Shown piece by piece: positions 35,441-45,927 of a DNA stretch of 64,000 nucleotides. The notes beneath the pieces were generated by a model that worked only from the letters and a program-made list of their open reading frames with translations, ran no database searches and was not told the DNA's origin. The position numbers and the translations under genes were made by a program. Each line of letters opens with the position of its first letter. Position 1 is the stretch's first letter. Origin of the DNA: Dermacentor variabilis (taxonomy: Eukaryota > Arthropoda > Arachnida > Ixodida > Ixodidae); NCBI RefSeq assembly GCF_050947875.1, contig NC_134572.1, positions 159,237,105 through 159,301,104 of the forward strand, read 5' to 3'.

Positions 35441-35506
35441 AGTGAAAGTCACAATTTTGTTGCAGTTGCCTTTGAAAGGCAACTACAACGAAATTTGACT
35501 TTCACT
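35441..35506. repeat. 66-nt hairpin with about 30-bp stem
   Basis: agtgaaagtcacaattttgt at 35441 through ttgccttt pairs with aaaggcaactacaacg through gactttcact at 35506, leaving a loop of about four bases and a few mismatches. Size and shape are close to a microRNA precursor, but the near-terminal symmetry also fits a miniature foldback transposon. Confidence 0.75.
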
Positions 35507-35980
35507 CTGCTTGTTAAAAATGAAATGAGTAGTATGTATACCATTGTATAAACCTTGGGAAAGTTATAGCGCTGGTAATTGTCTAAATTTTCCATTAGCA
35601 GAATTTATAAGAGCACCTAAGCAGACGGCGCGGGCACGAAGTGTGACGCAAATTCCAGAACATACGGCATCCGAAATCTAAAGAGCCACTGGCACCGCGC
35701 GATCTCGGAGGCCGTGTCCAGGCGTTGCGCTTTCTTCTCGGCCTTCCGAGTTCTGCGTAATTTCTGGCGAGCAATAATGGCGACGTTTTTGTGAGCTTCG
35801 GCACTAAAAAAAAAAAAAAAGTTTGCATTTCTAGAGCTTTTCGTGACGCACCAACTTGCGTTTCAAGCGTAAAAATTGTAAGCGAAGGCTCATCCTATAT
35901 CTCTGCTGTCTAAAACTAGGCTTTCTACGCAGTTAAAGCTTTACCACCCGGCTCCACGGACGATATGTGCTCACTGCGTT
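35507..35980. other. Unassigned spacer
   Basis: AT-rich with an A-run at 35806. No gene was seen. Confidence 0.5.
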
Positions 35981-35995
35981 TTAAAGGGACACTAA

Positions 35996-36849
35996 TACCC
36001 CTGTCACACTGGGCGTTTTAATTTCATTGGAACCGAATGACATTAGCATCGAATGACATTATTCGGCTGCTACACGGCGATATTTAATGCCATTAGCACC
36101 GAATGACTTCCGCAATCGAATGAGTTCGAGAAACTCATTCGGCTTCGCACTCGGAGCGAATGTGTACTCTCAACCCCAGAAACAAAGCAATACAGGACAG
36201 AGCGTTTGCAAATTGAAAGCCGTACTCGTAAAGAAATAATAACTTTTGCGTGTTTTAATTGACTTGTTATGTTAAAGAGACAAAATCTGTGCGGCAGGCT
36301 GTCGCAAAATGTTGTTACTCTCCAGCTCAGCAGCGTCGGGCCGCCGCCCATGCCGCCGCCACCCTGCTCGTCGGCCATAGAACGTCTAATCGTTTCCTCT
36401 GATCATTACGCCTTGCTCGTAATGCAAAGTACGCAGCAACTAATCGCTTCACCTGCTGCAAGTTAGCGTCGTCGTCCAGCGTCGCCATGTCGGCCATTTT
36501 GTTTGTCTTCAATTTATCGGCTACTCAGGTGGCTAAGCCTTGTTTTGGCTTATAGTGGCCACGTAGTCGGAAATAAAACTTTCTTTATATACGCATTACT
36601 AAAATATTATTTTTTTTCAGTGAAGCGACGTCTCAAAAGTATCTTTAAATATATGGATTGCTCATGCAAGCACTTCATACCTATCTAGTTCTATTTTTGT
36701 CGCCACGTTTTTTCGGAATGATCGCCATTGATATCGCCACCAACTGACATTAATCTTTCTAGTGTAGCACCTCCGCGGGCGAATGACATTCGTTGCACCG
36801 AATGCCATTCGATTCGAATGACATTAAAACTCCCAGTGTGACAGGGGTA
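35996..36849. mobile_element. PIF/Harbinger-like miniature element, TAA duplication
   Basis: The left terminus TACCCCTGTCACACTGGG then cgttttaat is mirrored at the right by attaaaact then CCCAGTGTGACAGGGGTA. TAA flanks both ends (35993-35995 and 36850-36852), matching the TWA target preference of PIF/Harbinger. The interior has repeated cgaatgacatt words near both ends. It keeps a minus-strand frame (36512) that may be the N-terminus of its transposase. It is inserted into the left end of the larger element. Confidence 0.7.
36327..36512 (-). pseudogene. Possible transposase N-terminal frame
   Basis: 61 codons from 36512, with the internal start MADMATLDDDANLQQ, then a basic stretch VAAYFALRARRNDQRKR, then a stop. 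The order of an acidic N-terminus followed by a helix and an Arg-rich patch resembles the beginning of PIF/Harbinger proteins, which fits the TAA-flanked element that contains it. There is no DDE core. The similarity is by general pattern, not alignment, so the call is tentative. Confidence 0.3.
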
Positions 36850-36852
36850 TAA

Positions 36853-37193
36853 ATGGGAATGTTGCTTCATTCTGTGCCAGTATTCTGTGCTGGCACTAGT
36901 TTCCTGTGGTAGTACACCAGTGTTACCACGAGTGAGCCTTGTCAGGCCAGAGAAGAAACGAAAGACGACGGGGGATGACGCTGGCCGAATATTTCTTCAC
37001 CAGCTTTGACAGCGTCCTCTCCGCACTGGTCACTTGTTTATCTTTAAAAAACCACGGTACATTTTGAAGTGACACACGATTCATTCTAGAGAACATGTCC
37101 GGCGCCAAGAAAGTTCCATTGCCATTAAAGATACTTGGAAAACGTAACGTCCCAGTGGCCTTCCTACCGGCGCTGTGGATTGGGTGCAAAATT
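36853..37193. other. Interior of composite element, unassigned
   Basis: No gene was seen. A 185-codon minus frame (37480-36923) runs through the (GA)n tract as a Ser-Leu repeat and is not credible. Confidence 0.45.
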
Positions 37194-37198
37194 AGAGA

Positions 37199-37265
<67 letters not shown>
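37194..37265. repeat. (GA)n microsatellite
   Basis: About 35 GA units with one early G interruption. It is a purine-strand mirror repeat. Confidence 0.95.
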
Positions 37266-37269
<4 letters not shown>

Positions 37270-39071
37270 GTCTGGTATTAATTCTCTCCCGTATAAGTGA
37301 AAGTTCTGCCGCCAAATTAAAGAAAGCAGGGTTCAGCAGAAACGACTTCACCGCTCCACACGGATTCATACGTTCGTCCCCAGCGTAGTATCCTGGCACG
37401 TTAGGCCAACGTGGTCGTGTCTTAATAGTCCGGGAGAAGTTTCTCGAAACGCTCCTTTTGGTTGGTACGGATATTTTCATCGATAATTTCTCCGTGAGCG
37501 CAGTGGCGTTTCAAAACTATGTAAGTCGGTGTGGTCAGAGCCATGTCGACTCTCTCTCCGTATATTTTTTTTTTTTTTTTGCAGTGAGTGGACGTATTCG
37601 AACGTCCTCTTCGAATTCGTCAGATGCAGCAGCGGGGAGAACATCGATGCCTACACGAGTGCGTATTCGACTTGTGGACCTTCACTCGTGGAAGAAGGCA
37701 GGCTGCTCCGCTAAACGAGCGGTTGCCCGGGCGAGACTGGGTTATCCAGCCCAAACGCCCTTTCTGCTTAGTACCATACAAATACCGCTAGATTGCCTGC
37801 GAGCAAGATGTGTAGGTCAGATAAAGCAAGCCAGCCATCGCCTACACACTTCGCCAAATTGCTCTGCTGGCATGGTCATTTCCGTCGTAACATGCTGATG
37901 GCGCTGGACGAAATTGAAAAGAAGAAAAGGAGGGAGGGGGGGGGGGGTACAAGAAAGCTCACATTTTCGATGAACGGACGATAAATCACGGCCTTTGACG
38001 TTACACTGAACTATAAAAATGTTCACACCCGTAAGGGTGTTGTCGCACTGGTAACACTCTTAACGTTAGGGCCTTACAAAAAGAAATTATAGAGACCGAC
38101 CAAGGAGCTCTAACTTGACGTGCAATGACAGAAGATGCACTTCAAAACTATGTAATCATTCTGACAGCCTTGGGCGCACAGAAATATCCGACAGGAGAGT
38201 TTCATATCTCTCCCTGTGAAATTCTCTTGTGCAAGCAAGCCGATCCGTGCAAGCCGGTCACGATGAGCGCTCGTTATCCAAGTGACGGCAACGTTCGCGA
38301 AATATTCTGCGGCACCACAGGGCGCAGCTTGCGCGAAAGCGTCATGATCATCAGCAGCGGCGACTGAGGGACCACCGGTCAAACGTTAAAACAGCGCGCG
38401 CGCGCGCGGCGATATTTATCCCAGTGGCCTCGATATTATTTCATACCGCCTTCGTGCAGCTGAAAGCCGCCGCCAGATGGGGGCGTGGGGGGAGGAGTTT
38501 CGCTAAGTTTCGCGGGCTCGTGCGGCCCCCTCCGCTTCGCAGCGCGAGTCACCGCGAAGCGCCCTCTGTGGCAGCGCTCCCTCTTCGGGCCGATGAACCC
38601 TCTCCGTGGCGGGACAAGGGTTCTGCCTTGTGCGCGCATTTCGTCCGGGATTCACTCGCGGCCTTCGCCCGTTCGTTGGTTTCGTGTGGCAGTGGTGGCG
38701 CGCACTTTTTCGTGCGATGATGCCTTCGGCCGCACTCGCGACCGTGCCAACGCCTGCCTCGCTGCTTTCTAGCAGTTGGGTGTGGCCGGCTCTGGAGCTC
38801 CTCTACGCCCTTATACCTGGAGAAATTAGAAAAAAAAAAAAACTGGGGTAGACGTTTACATGTATACTAAAGAGAGCAGTGGTTTCAGCTTGTGTAGGTA
38901 GATTATCCTTTCGCGTTACCAAAACAAATCCACCCTTACCGCCGCGGGAAGACGCTTGGCACGCCGGAAAAAGATGCGGGAACGACGGACACGTGGCGCC
39001 GCCGCCTTGAAATTCCCGCAACAGCTCGCCGTGACGTCACGGATTTTTGACGCCGTCCGTTCGAGGCTATA
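37266..39071. other. Unassigned interior sequence
   Basis: A strong acceptor-like tract (T-run then gcag) ends at 37584, followed by frames of 60-146 codons. An 80-codon plus frame at 38125-38367 is open on both strands. A CG alternating run lies at 38394-38409 and a GC-rich block at 38460-38830. A small palindrome (acacccgtaagggtgt) lies at 38024. None gives a recognisable protein. Confidence 0.4.
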
Positions 39072-40260
39072 GTTGGATACAACTTTAGAGTAAAGGGGAG
39101 GCCCCGCCCGGATGACCGAAGCGCGACAGCCGTTTGCCTGCGCGACTAAAAGAGGCCCGCTCAAGAAATCGTGCTCCTGAAACGCGTAAATCTCGGTATA
39201 AATAAATACTTTTGTATTCTGATGACTGGTTTAGTAGAGCTCTCATGTGCCACAGGACATGCCGGATAGCGACAGAAAAATAACCCCGTGCGTTCTACAA
39301 CGCTGCCCGTCGTCTGCTCTTTAGCTTCATCGCAAGTGACAAAAGTAGAAAAATTAGCTCTGCAAGGCTTTTGCGCTTGCTCACATGTACACGACGTATC
39401 TACTACTCGTTTTCCAAGCTTAAAATGAATCAGTTGCTATTGGAAAACTACAACAATGCATTTATTGCCACCATTACAAACCTGAGGGGAGAATACGGTC
39501 GAGGCAGGATGGTACAGAAATGCTTCATTCATCGTTTTAAATAAGTACTCTTGATATTAAATAGCGTAAAATTTGTTTTTTTTTCCACACCACCAAGGAG
39601 CCTCGACAAGAAGATCACGAGTGGCCATATCCTGAATAGCGATTCACGCAACATGATCCTCCACTGCTACACGTATTGGCGTAACAGCGAACCTGAATAC
39701 AGCACGGAGGCCACGACCAAGTTTGTCGCCGAGATGCTCGGTCCGACGAAAGACGTAGCAACACAGTACACTAACGCACCCGCCGCTTACAGTAGGCACC
39801 AGTGTTTGGAAAACTTTTCTCGTAGTAACTCCACTCGGGAGCGAAATAAAACAACATGGAACAAAGACGCAGAATGTGGGTTCGTAGCGGTCGCCGCGGG
39901 ATCTTGTTTTCAGGCAAAGCGTAGCGCAGCGCCAGCGATGCTCGCTGCAATGTTCCTTCGCCGGATCAGGGCTCAGAATAAACGCACGCAGCACAAATGC
40001 CGCATCGTAAGCTCGCAGTAACATTTCCGGTATGATAGACCATCACAAACAGTTCTGGAATTCACTCTGATTAGGGGCTGAAGCGCACAGCTGACATGAC
40101 CTTGCCCAGTTCGAAGCCCGGGCGGCCATCTTCTCCGTCGGCGCGGTCACCGGCCGTCCGGCTCATGACGTTAGTCCAGAGTGCGCGCCCATTGGTGGAT
40201 GCTGGTGTGCCTCCGCCTCGGAGGAGTAAACGCCCCCTTTTTTCTAAAGTTGTATCCGAC
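39072..40260. mobile_element. Inverted-repeat element with transposase relic
   Basis: GTTGGATACAACTTTAG at 39072-39088 and CTAAAGTTGTATCCGAC at 40244-40260 are inverted repeats with one mismatch in 17. The sequence just inside the right end (tttagaaaaaagggggcg in reverse) is loosely matched at the left (agtaaaggggagg). Length is 1189 bp. It contains a plus-strand frame with a helix-turn-helix transposase-like segment. No target duplication was found. It is nested in the larger element. Confidence 0.65.
39551..40021 (+). pseudogene. Helix-turn-helix transposase fragment
   Basis: 156 codons. Residues about 18-70 read KKITSGHILNSDSRNMILH then CYTYWRNSEPEYSTEATTKF then VAEMLGPTKDVATQY. This resembles the N-terminal DNA-binding domain of Tc1/IS630-like transposases: a conserved L.S..R..I...Y.YW...P, then a second helix ending AEMLG.(S/T)K. 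A T-run plus ccacaccaccaag at 39589-39598 looks like a 3' splice site just before this block. The rest has no DDE/D core and is Lys/Arg-rich, so it is truncated or decayed. The family match is from pattern memory. Host use is not implied. Confidence 0.5.
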
Positions 40261-41354
40261 TTCAGTCAATTTCGTTTATCGGTAAAAAAAAAAAAAATGA
40301 TCAAGTTGTATTCTAGAAAAGCCGAAGATTGAACTTAGAAAGTTGAAGAACTCGCGCACAACCGCAATGGCGGAAATGAGAAAGCATGCCTTGCAATCCG
40401 TGACGTTACACTAACGTGCCGGTCCGAAGGTTTTTTCGGCGCGATATAAAAAAAGAAAGAAAAATTAAGTATTTACTGTCCTTTCCTCTTCTGATAACCA
40501 GCCTATTGACGCTTGAAAAACACTTTATCGATATAGACTGATTCAGTCATTCTATTTAGTGTCTCTTTAAACCATACGGTTTCGTGCAACGAGAGGCAAC
40601 TCTGGAGCTACATTCATTTAGCCGCCATGGGAATTCTGGTTAGTACACGAATTTGCATAATCGTCGTGCTTGTGCCTTCGGACGATATTGCGACGGTCTT
40701 TGTAGTGCTTAATCGTATTACATTTCCAAGCACTGATAATTTTGTAAACACAGCATGGCAGTAAGTTCCTGGACACATGCGGAATTATTAAGATTGTTGC
40801 ATTTATGACACGCCACGTTGTGGAAAATGATCATTTGCCAAAGTCACAAACCCGTTTTAAGCCACAAGGATGAAGTTGAGGCAAATCCACGTGTATTGCC
40901 TATCATCATTTGCTTATTGGCTTAACATCGATACTTGAAGCTTCCGCAGATACTAACGTCAGAGTTTCCTACAGTAATTTTTGTTTAAATCTCAATGGGC
41001 TTAATTTACGAAATCGAGTGTCTCACGGAATACCGTCTGCAGGCAAAAGTATCATCGAGAAATTGGGACGCTGACCAAGTCAAAACAAAAGCTTGTCGAC
41101 GTTTCGGGATCCGCACGAAGCCGTCGTTCATAATGGGCCGGTGTCAGGGGCAACTTACTATGTTAGTTTTGGCATTATTATATGCATACTTTAAATAAAC
41201 TCATGCTAAGGCGTTCATTCAAGCCTCCATAGGCGAATAAGTTTTAAGGACAAGACATCATTTCGGAACGACACACATCCTTAGAGATATTTCCGGAGAA
41301 GGTCGGCGGGTTTGCAGCCTGAAGCGGTCACACTTTGTAACGATCCCGATGTCA
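40261..41354. other. Unassigned stretch after the HTH element
   Basis: The end of the composite element (to 40570) is followed by AT-rich DNA with no supported gene (a 67-codon frame at 40995 only). Confidence 0.45.
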
Positions 41355-41410
41355 TTGCCCATTCTCTCGTTGCCCATTCTCTCGTTGCCCATTCTCTCGT
41401 TGCTCATTCT
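41355..41410. repeat. 15-bp tandem repeat, almost four units
   Basis: ttgcccattctctcg repeats three times in register, then a diverged fourth unit (ttgctcattctt) that forms the left target duplication of the next element. The minus strand reads as five-residue repeats (RENGQ), a consequence of the period. Confidence 0.85.
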
Positions 41411-41414
41411 TCAT

Positions 41415-42038
41415 CATAGAGTTTCTCACTACATTACCTAGAGGGAAATCTGGCGCTGCTGCGCTGTGGTATGCATGGGAATGCCGGTATATTGTGACTT
41501 TCGGATTGGCATCGTTTTCGGAGAGACAGGACACCTTGAAGACGTGCTTGGCAAGTACCGTTCCGTCTGTCACAATGATTCATTTTCTACTAAAACAGCA
41601 GGTGAAAAGCTGTTTTAGCGTTATTATTACGCAAAAACATGTTTTGTTTAACTATGAGAACTTGTTATCGCGTGTACGACTACATGTTACGTAACAAGTA
41701 TCAGCGGGCCGCTAAAGTTGGAGGACAGACGACAAGGTTCGCGCTCGCTTTGAAACAGTTGGCGTCTGTTCTTGCTTTTCTTTGCTTGTTCATGCATTGT
41801 AGGTGAATAAAGATGTAACATGCGTGAATGGAAACATTTTAGGAAGATTTTACTTTAAGAACGTGTTATTTGTGTAGCCATATCCACGTTTTAGACGAAG
41901 CCTCTTACAACACCAGCCAACACGAGCCTCGCAGACACATATACCGTCATTCCCATGACGGCACAGTGCCCCCTTAAGAGACTCCCATAGACGGTGGCGC
42001 CAGATTTCCCTCTGGGTGTTATAGTGAGAAACTCTATG
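41415..42038. mobile_element. Miniature inverted-repeat element, 8-bp duplication
   Basis: The left end CATAGAGTTTCTCACTA is mirrored at the right (tagtgagaaactctatg). The similarity continues inward through a gagggaaatctggcgc block on both sides, giving arms of about 45 bp. The 8-bp sequence TTCTTCAT lies immediately outside both ends (41407-41414 and 42039-42046). An 8-bp duplication is typical of hAT and P superfamilies. There is no coding frame, so the element is non-autonomous and relatively young. Confidence 0.9.
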
Positions 42039-42046
42039 TTCTTCAT

Positions 42047-44616
42047 CGTTGGCTCCGACGTCGTCATGCCGCAGCTATCGCTGGTATCGGCAACTCGGCA
42101 CCACGGATGATGGCAACAGAAAAAAGAAAAGAACGATAAAATATATCGCCGCACTATATATTCACCAAGGCTTTTAACTGTTTCCGTACGGCCGAGTGAC
42201 GAAGAAAACGAGGGAAAGTTGCAGGCAAGTGGCAAACAGACTTGCCACATGACTACTTTAAATTCAAGAATTCGAAGAGAAAGAGCGCTTAAGCTGTTGT
42301 GTACAGTGTAACAATATGACACAGAAATAGGTAGTGGCCTATAAAAGAAAAAATCGCAGTCGCCAGAAGAGGAAGGCTGATGAGGCACGTTCGTTTTGTC
42401 GTCGGAACAACGTCGGTCTTCGCTCTCGCTGCTGGACAGTCTTCACATCAATGCGCGGAACTGGTTAAGAATGAGCGAATAGTCGCCGTATATTACACAG
42501 TGTGCCACTGCGGCGCTGTGGGCGAGCTCGCAATCCGTAAACCCCGGCGGCCACTCCCAGGTTGCGGCCCATCTCCGTTACCTGGTTGCGGCGTCCGTGG
42601 TCGCTATACCTAAACACTAACGCGCTGCTCGTCCCACCGCCAACGGCGATGGCAATGCGCACCCTCTTATCAGGGGTAAACAAGCGTTGTTGGGGGTGCA
42701 CCCCGGACGAGCCAAATTGCCGTTGTTTGGAGGGGGGGGGGGGGAGGGTGCGCCCTTGTTTTCAATCATTCGAGCTGCGGCCCCCCGCCCCCCTCAAGGG
42801 GAGACGATGGGCGTCGCGGCAGCCTCCTCGCCGGTGATCCATGCAATCACCCATGTGGTGATGAAGTCGAGCGCTCTCGGTCAGTTTTGCCGTGGAGTTG
42901 GCGTGTTTGCGTGTGTGTGTGCGTGAGGGGAGCTGTGTAGAGCCGTGGTGTGCTTTCTTTTTTTGTCTTTGTGTCGGCTTTCCGGCTGACAGTGCGCGTT
43001 ATCCGCCTGTCCGCGCTGTCTCTTGTTTCTTTGTGTGCTCGCTAATGTGCGTCCCTGCCCGCCGTCCCCGTGTTTGCGCGACGATGCGCTTCCTTTCCAA
43101 ACTAGCAGGGCGGCTAAAAAAAGAAGAGCGAGCTGCTCACTGAATTGACGGATGCGACGACGAAAGTAACGGTGCCTTGTTTACGATGCCCGCTTACATA
43201 ACTATATACGCTATCGTTGCACACGACCTCTGTTCTCTATTTTTTTTTTCTTACTGGAGCGGTTATAAGGCTGTCATTAGGCTGCGAGTCGGCCGAAAGA
43301 AGCACGAAGAACGCACGGAACCGAGGCACGGCAAAGGAAACGGTGCGACCGGGCATATATATATACATAGGTATATGTAGCGGTGGCTGTGCCATGCCTG
43401 GCCATTTTCTAAACTCCCCTGACTCGCATGGTCACGCACACGTTAGCGGTGTTATAGCGCGTGCTTTCTCGTTTAAAAAAAAAAAAAATAAGAATCACTC
43501 GTCGTTTCCGGCATCCACTCCAGTCGTGCTGCTGTCGTTGTTGCAAGCGAAAGTTTTCGCGTGGTTTGGTCGCGCTGTGAGCGATGCGACTGGAAAGTGC
43601 GCTCTTGTTATTTTCGGCAAACGACTCCGCGAAAGTTGTGCGTAGCATGCGCGTTCAGCGGTAGCAGACGGTAGCGCAGCGGCAATCCAGAAGTATAGCA
43701 CGGAGGACACACTACGGGCATGCAGTGTTAAGAAGCTGTAAATTACTGCAGTGTCCCGCTTTTTTCTTTTTTCACGTGCAATCGCAGCACATATACACTA
43801 CAGCGGTGTTGCACGACACTGCAGACGTATCTTCGAAGGGAGCTCATTAAAGCTTGCCCCCCCCCCCCCCCCCCATGATGTAAAGCTGTGACTAGGCGGC
43901 GTCTCGCATAACCACAGTGTTGCTTTGGGACGTTAAGTTCTGTGAATCAGTCATCTCGCGAACGCTTAACACCCCCCCACCCACCCCTCAGATTAACTTC
44001 CGGCTCGTGTTCGCTGTCCGCTCACATCTGCATACTTCCTGTACTCTGCTTGCTCTTGCGTCGAACCACGAAATTCTTACGAACTTTCTTACGGATGTGC
44101 CGATCTCGCAAATAAGAGCAGTGCTCCTAAGCATGATTGACGAACCTGTCCAGGTGGCCAGTGACTATATTGTCTTAAAGGTCCCGCGTTTTGCTGCTGC
44201 TTCTCAAAAATCTTTCTCGGCTCTTTGTGTTTGCTCATTTTATTTTCTCCGTTCTACTACCGTTTCATTGCAGCTATCCTGTCGCTTATCCCCGTTCTTT
44301 CTGTTGCCTTTAAGGCTCTTCACGATAGCATGTCATTTGAGACAAAGAGGTCTTTATTAGCAATCTTAGGGTAGTGTGGTGTGTCATCCTCGTGTTTCTG
44401 GCATCCGGAGGGCGGGTAGGTCAATATAGGGAAGTGGGGCCTTAATGGGGGGACTGGTGTTTCAGACGTGCTTGTTCTCCAGCTGCTCGGCGAATACGAA
44501 GTCGACGAGGGCCCGAATGGTTATTCTACAATAGTGAAGTGTCCATCGAAAGGTGAAGCAGTTAAGATGCCTGCGGCATTTTTCATTCCCTAATTAAAAC
44601 AACGAGGTTGGTACTA
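42047..44616. other. Unassigned stretch with homopolymer runs
   Basis: Contains G-runs at 42734, a C-run at 43856-43874, T-runs at 43241 and A-runs at 43475. Frames up to 165 codons (42388-41891 -) lack recognisable domains and partly lie in the preceding element. A 147-codon plus frame at 43917 starts after a C-rich run and shows no domain. Confidence 0.45.
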
Positions 44617-44642
44617 ACTACTACTACTACTACTACTACTAC
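44617..44642. repeat. (TAC)n short array
   Basis: About nine TAC/ACT units, followed by degenerate gccgcc and cacc triplets up to 44690. A small copy of the motif seen at 29.7 kb. Confidence 0.9.
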
Positions 44643-45564
44643 GACTAACTGTTGCTGCCGCCGCCACTACCATCACCACCACCTCTTTGTCCACTCCAAC
44701 TCCAACTTTGTCAACTCCACTGCGTCTGGCCAACGCACTGACGAAATCGTCCACTCGCAGTCCTTATAGGTCGACCGTACGGGCCAGGTCCCCAGACGCC
44801 CTTTGCCCGAATGGGGAGAAATAAATTTCTCGTAAATGACGACGACAGCCAACTTAAGTGTCCGGCGTAAAAAAAAAAAAAATAAGAAAAACAGCGGCGC
44901 GTTTGAGCGAGTGGAACTCGAAGGCTACGTCGTCCCTCCTCCTCTCCCCTTCCAGAAGGATGGCGCGGGCCGCTAAGAGCTCCTGTCAGCGCTCGCGGCG
45001 TCGGTCACGCCCGGCGGCTGGGAAACCTCGGGTGCAGCGCTCGAGCGTGCGGCCACGACGGGCCCGCGGATGCGCGCGCACGTGAGTCGGTGCGATGCTG
45101 TGCGCGCCGCGGTGACGGATGCTGCTCCTGCGGAGTCCCCTTACCCCCCCCCCCTCCTCCCCCTCGCCGCAATCTCGGCAAGATTAATGGCGCGGCGCCC
45201 CGAGCAGAGAGGTCCATCGCGCGCGAGCGCGGGGTCGAGCCGGAATATGTTATGCTCGGCCCTTTCCTGCGTCTGTGTCGCTCGTTATTTTTTCCTATAT
45301 ATACCTGTCAGATTTTTTTCTCTCTCTCTCTGGCGAGGGAGCACGTGAAACAGAAGGAGGAGGAGGAGCGAGGAATGCGGCTTTGCCATGGTGCGTTCTC
45401 GCAGCGGTACTCGAGTGGCGAGTGGGGCGCGGTGTGGGGGGAAATTTCTTCTTTCGTTACTATTCTATTTTTCCGCCCCGGAAACCGCGTGATTACGACG
45501 AATCCTGTTACGTCGTTACCGTTTATACTACGCGGGCCTTTCCATTGACTAGCCGAGGTTGCTT
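44643..45564. other. Unassigned, CpG-rich at 44.9-45.3 kb
   Basis: A short CpG-rich block with a C-run at 45147 has open frames of up to 152 codons and no recognisable protein. Possible regulatory DNA. Confidence 0.4.
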
Positions 45565-45684
45565 TCTAGCGGTCACGGTGGCGCTCCGCTGCTCAGCGCG
45601 AGGTCGTGGGTTCGGTTCCCGGCCGCGCTAAATGGTCGCACTCCCATCGGAACGGAGCGCAGAACCGCTGGTGTTACCGAACTT
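45565..45684 (+). repeat. tRNA-derived SINE, plus-strand copy (left part)
   Basis: cacggtggcgctccgctgct, with the head words (cgaggtcgtgggttcggttc) forming box B, then gccgcgctaaatggtcgcac. It is interrupted at 45685 by a second SINE in the opposite orientation. Sequence resuming at 45942 (tcgttgtt) may be its remaining part or flank. Confidence 0.75.
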
Positions 45685-45927
45685 AAAAATTAAATTATGG
45701 GGCTTTACGTGCCGAAACCAGTTTCTGATTATGAGGCACGCCGTAGTGGAGGACTCCGGAAAATTCGACCACCTGGGGTTCTTTAACGTGCACCTAAGTC
45801 TAAGTACCACGGGTGTTTTCGCATTTCGCCCCCATCGAAATGTGGCCGCCGTGGCCGGGATTCGATCCGACGACCTCGTGCTCAGCAGCCTAACACCATA
45901 GCCACTGAGCAACCACGGCGGGTCAAC
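45685..45927 (-). repeat. tRNA-derived SINE inserted into the previous SINE
   Basis: Full-length minus-strand copy. The head at 45927-45840 carries box A (ccgtggttgctcagtggc) and box B (ggtcgtcggatcgaatc), then the gccacatttcgatgggggcg body and gttaaagaaccccaggtgg, and the 3' end gtaaagccccataatttaat plus an A-rich tail. A 14-bp duplication, GTGTTACCGAACTT, lies at 45671-45684 and 45928-45941, which proves target-primed insertion. Confidence 0.9.

Larger units (their letters stand above)
35981..40570. mobile_element. Composite inverted-repeat element with nested insertions
   Basis: The left end reads TTAAAGGGACACTAA. After removing the 850-bp insertion that follows, it continues atgggaatg. 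The right end, read in reverse from 40570, is TTAAAGAGACACTAAATAG then aatg. The ends agree over about 24 bp with two mismatches and one gap, and belong to the same terminal family as 32429-33759. Inside lie the TAA-flanked element (35996-36849), a (GA)n tract, and the helix-turn-helix element (39072-40260). That both ends belong to one 4.6-kb unit is inference. They could be ends of two separate copies. Confidence 0.5.

Noticed and set aside
37584..37720. Host exon after a T-run and gcag acceptor
   Set aside because: The acceptor is strong but no frame gives a recognisable protein, and it lies inside a probable transposon.
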